A stretch of DNA of 64,000 bases from Physcomitrium patens. Lineage: Eukaryota; Streptophyta; Bryopsida; Funariales; Funariaceae. Numbering within the stretch: position 1 is the first letter of the stretch; every line of letters begins with the position of its first letter. The notes under the pieces were generated by a model. It searched no databases and was not told where the DNA came from. It saw nothing but the letters and a program-made list of their open reading frames with translations. Location of the stretch: assembly GCF_000002425.4 (NCBI RefSeq), contig NC_037275.1, forward strand, positions 510,852 through 574,851, read 5' to 3'. Positions 61,701 to 64,000 of the stretch are shown piece after piece. Position numbers and translations under genes: made by a program.

Positions 61701-63613
61701 TTAAGAACCTCCAGGAGCTTGGCCTTTCTCTTTTGCACGAGCAAGTTTGAGAACATTGACCAGCGACATCGCGTCCTTGGATTGTGGCTTTGGTGAAACT
61801 GGAGGACCTTGATCACCGTTTCTTGAGGCAGGGTGACTCTCTGTGACTTTGAGTGGTGCTTGATCAATCTCCACTACATGAGTACCATCTGAATCAAGTT
61901 TCTCACAAAAGAATGATAAACAATCAGTCACCATTCTTAGATTTGTTCTGGTAAAATATTATGCACTATGAGAGCATGCTTATCAGATACAGCTATAACA
62001 CCCGAAGTTAATATCAAATTCTTTTTGAGAAATTCTGCGAAGCCACCACCCCGTGAGGAAAATATTGTGTGAGAGTTTACTGTACGAGGAAAGTCTAGTT
62101 TGTGTTAAAATCGTCAGAGGGTGGTTGCATTCTAGTAAAAAGATGTGTAACAAGGTGTGTCGTGTGCATGAGGAAGCAGATTGACAGAGCTGTCCTGGAA
62201 TGAAGAGTTTGATTACCTTGGTGGGGGTGGGGGTGGGGGTGCAGATGAGGATGGTCCTTTGCAGAGTGTTTATCGTGATGTCCTTTTTCGTGATGAGCCC
62301 CAGGGTGATGAAGTTCAACGTCATGGACATGCCCGTGCTCATCCACTCTCTTATTCAACCCCATGATGCCAGCCAAATGGTGTGACAGGGTCTTGTGCCC
62401 AAACTTGTCCTTCTGTTTCTTGTGAGCTTTATCCCGCCAGTTGTGGATGGCTGATTGTGCACTTTCCGAGTTAAATACTGTAAACCTCACGGTGGATCCC
62501 ATCTGGCAGGGCACCATGGCATGAAGTGATTAGCTGTAATAATTAAATTATAATGAGAACAGTGTGCGAATCTGTTTCAGAATGAGGCCCGATCTATAGT
62601 GTGATACTTGAGTTCTAGAGAAATTGGCTCACCTGGCTAACAAGAGCATACAGAGGTAGAGTGCTTGCGCTACACAGTATTTGCACAAATACCCTGTCAG
62701 CAAAAGAACCCACAATTCTTCCTTAGTACCCAAAGATCTCCCAAATGAAACAATTATTAACCAATATTATGATGCATGTCTTTCTTGTTGAGCACAATCA
62801 GGATCGGTGTTAACTTGTCTTATTCAACAGCTACAGAGTATTGCTGGGAAAGATTCCTGTTTCTAGAAACATTTTGATTCTCTGCTGAAAAGAATTTTCG
62901 TGTAATGAAACAGAGTTGTGAGACAAGAATTTGGATTGCTGTGAGAGTACCCCATCACCAGGCGGACTATGATCATCCACGTTCTCCCCACTAGGCAAGA
63001 TGTAAATCCATACTCAAACTGTGACACCCAATAATCTCAGTACATGGTGACACCAAGAACAAAGGGGTTATTTTCTAGCAAGCATTAGCTTTATGCTTTA
63101 ATGAGGATTCAAGAGCAAGTCATTTCGTTGTACAGGAGATTGCTTAATTCACCAAGGAAATTTTAGCAAGGAGAGCAAAGGTTTTTTTATGTTGCTCACC
63201 AATGCCCAGAAGAAGAAGGCCAGCTCAAAGGCATTCTGCCAGCCCCAAGTGATAAACACGTTACTGAGCTGAAATCATGAGTGAAATAGGTACTCAAGAA
63301 AATACTGAACCCTAGTCCTCCGTGCAATTGGTCAATGTGTCCATCGAATAGATATATGTTTTAGACCACTTCACACCTGAAAGAGGACGAAATGGACAAG
63401 ATGGATCAGGAAATGAGGCTTTCTGAACCAAAACAAGTCGTCTCGAGGGCGCATAGGCTGGCACACAACTTCCTGCTTTGGCTTTTCTGCCGCCTTCAAA
63501 CTTCCGTCAATAGTTCCTGAAGTTGAAATGTCAATCTTCTCCACACCTCCCCTTACTTCAAGTGCCAAATTAATGATGATTTGCTGGAGCTTAGTTCCTA
63601 CTATCAATACTAA
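61701..63613 (-). CDS. MLO: MLO-family membrane protein, 3' half
   Basis: Six exons in frame: 63,613-63,377; 63,235-63,200; 63,018-62,951; 62,693-62,633; 62,502-62,217; 61,888-61,701. The 5' exons lie beyond the right edge; none is seen from 63,614 to 64,000. MLO proteins are seven-pass plasma-membrane proteins linked to calcium signalling, powdery-mildew susceptibility and cell-cell communication. The visible part has the diagnostic blocks VGTKLQQIIINLALEV, DDLFWFRKPHFLIHLVHFVLFQ, NAFELAFFFWALFEYGFTSC, FVQILCSASTLPLYALVSQ and MGSTVRFTVFNSESAQSAIH, then NWRDKAHKKQK, the conserved Trp region of the calmodulin-binding site. The C-terminal tail is unusual: a His-rich segment of about 45 residues with HPHPHPH, encoded near 62,340-62,217, before a final exon of 61 residues. 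All exon borders follow GT-AG. The family call is firm. Confidence 0.92.
62218..62240. repeat. G-run repeat in the MLO His-Pro codons
   Basis: Three GGGGGT units on the plus strand (non-coding strand for MLO) encode the HPHPHPH stretch on the minus strand. It has the make-up of a possible G-quadruplex and directly abuts the exon 5 donor in this window. Confidence 0.8.
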
Positions 63614-63639
63614 CTGGAATCATCACAACACAAACAAAC

Positions 63640-63677
63640 AAACAAAAAAACAAACAAAAAAAAAAAAAAAAAAAAAG
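63640..63677. repeat. AAAC/poly-A tract
   Basis: Short AAAC repeats run into an A homopolymer of about 24 bases in the intron 5' of the first visible MLO exon. Confidence 0.9.
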
Positions 63678-64000
63678 GTAAGTGAATTGGAGGCAAGTAG
63701 TTAATCGACATCCGTTGGTCGCATTGTGGACATGATGTGTTCATATCACTTCCATTAAGAAATCAATCACATAATAACTTGGTGGTGTGATACACCCTAT
63801 GATGAAACTTATCATTAGGTGACTTCATTTGAAGATTGTTAGCTACTAGTTTGAGCTTACTACCTCTTTATTGTTTTTCTTTTTAGAATATTGATTAGTA
63901 GAACAACTCCTCAAAAGACCACTGCCCGAAGTAAAACTAAATAATAGCTAAATTTGACACTTCGCAAAAATAGATGAGAAGTCATTAGTTGACAAATAGA

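Noticed and set aside
62181-62385. Plus-strand frames rich in Gly/Val over the MLO tail
   Set aside because: Antisense of the His-Pro codons of MLO exon 5.

Overview
The window looks like nuclear DNA of a land plant, most likely a moss. It is very AT-rich and holds four intact or near-intact host genes in islands of higher GC, separated by decayed Ty3/Gypsy chromovirus relics. The moss assignment rests mainly on a decayed kinase-NBS-LRR resistance gene, a class I recall as described from mosses. The type-B hexokinase, the JAGGED-like zinc-finger gene and the MLO gene show a land plant. All of this was read by eye; no database search was run.

Layout. 1-9,940: old plus-strand chromovirus (E1) with other AT-rich repeats nested in it. 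9,940-12,900: AT-rich DNA with a possible minus-strand gag relic. 13,376-14,596: intact, intron-less GH105 glycoside hydrolase with a signal peptide (minus). 17,290-17,650: reverse-transcriptase relic. 19,169-21,635: five-exon C2H2 zinc-finger factor of JAGGED/STAMENLESS type (minus). 27,344-30,561: complete nine-exon hexokinase with an N-terminal membrane anchor (minus). 35,400-40,260 and 54,834-55,330: remains of one kinase-NBS-LRR gene (minus), split by retroelements. 40,261-54,828: old minus-strand chromovirus E2, carrying two long LTR-like insertions and, inside its own 5' LTR, a young whole-looking plus-strand chromovirus E3 (48,126-54,498). 56,580-58,930: GC-rich island without a gene I can name. 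61,701-63,613: 3' half of an MLO gene (minus), which continues past the right edge.

The host genes do not form a pathway. They cover wall-polysaccharide turnover (GH105), development (JAGGED-like), sugar phosphorylation and sensing (hexokinase), and membrane/defence functions (a resistance-gene relic and MLO).

The most interesting signals are in the chromoviruses. First, E3 and E2 each have an 11-nt segment just after the LTR TATA box that is complementary to the primer-binding position just inside the 5' LTR. The sequences differ between the two families, which points to Tf1-like self-priming. Second, E2 and E3 share a conserved extra coding segment between pol and the 3' LTR that E1 lacks and that I do not recognise.
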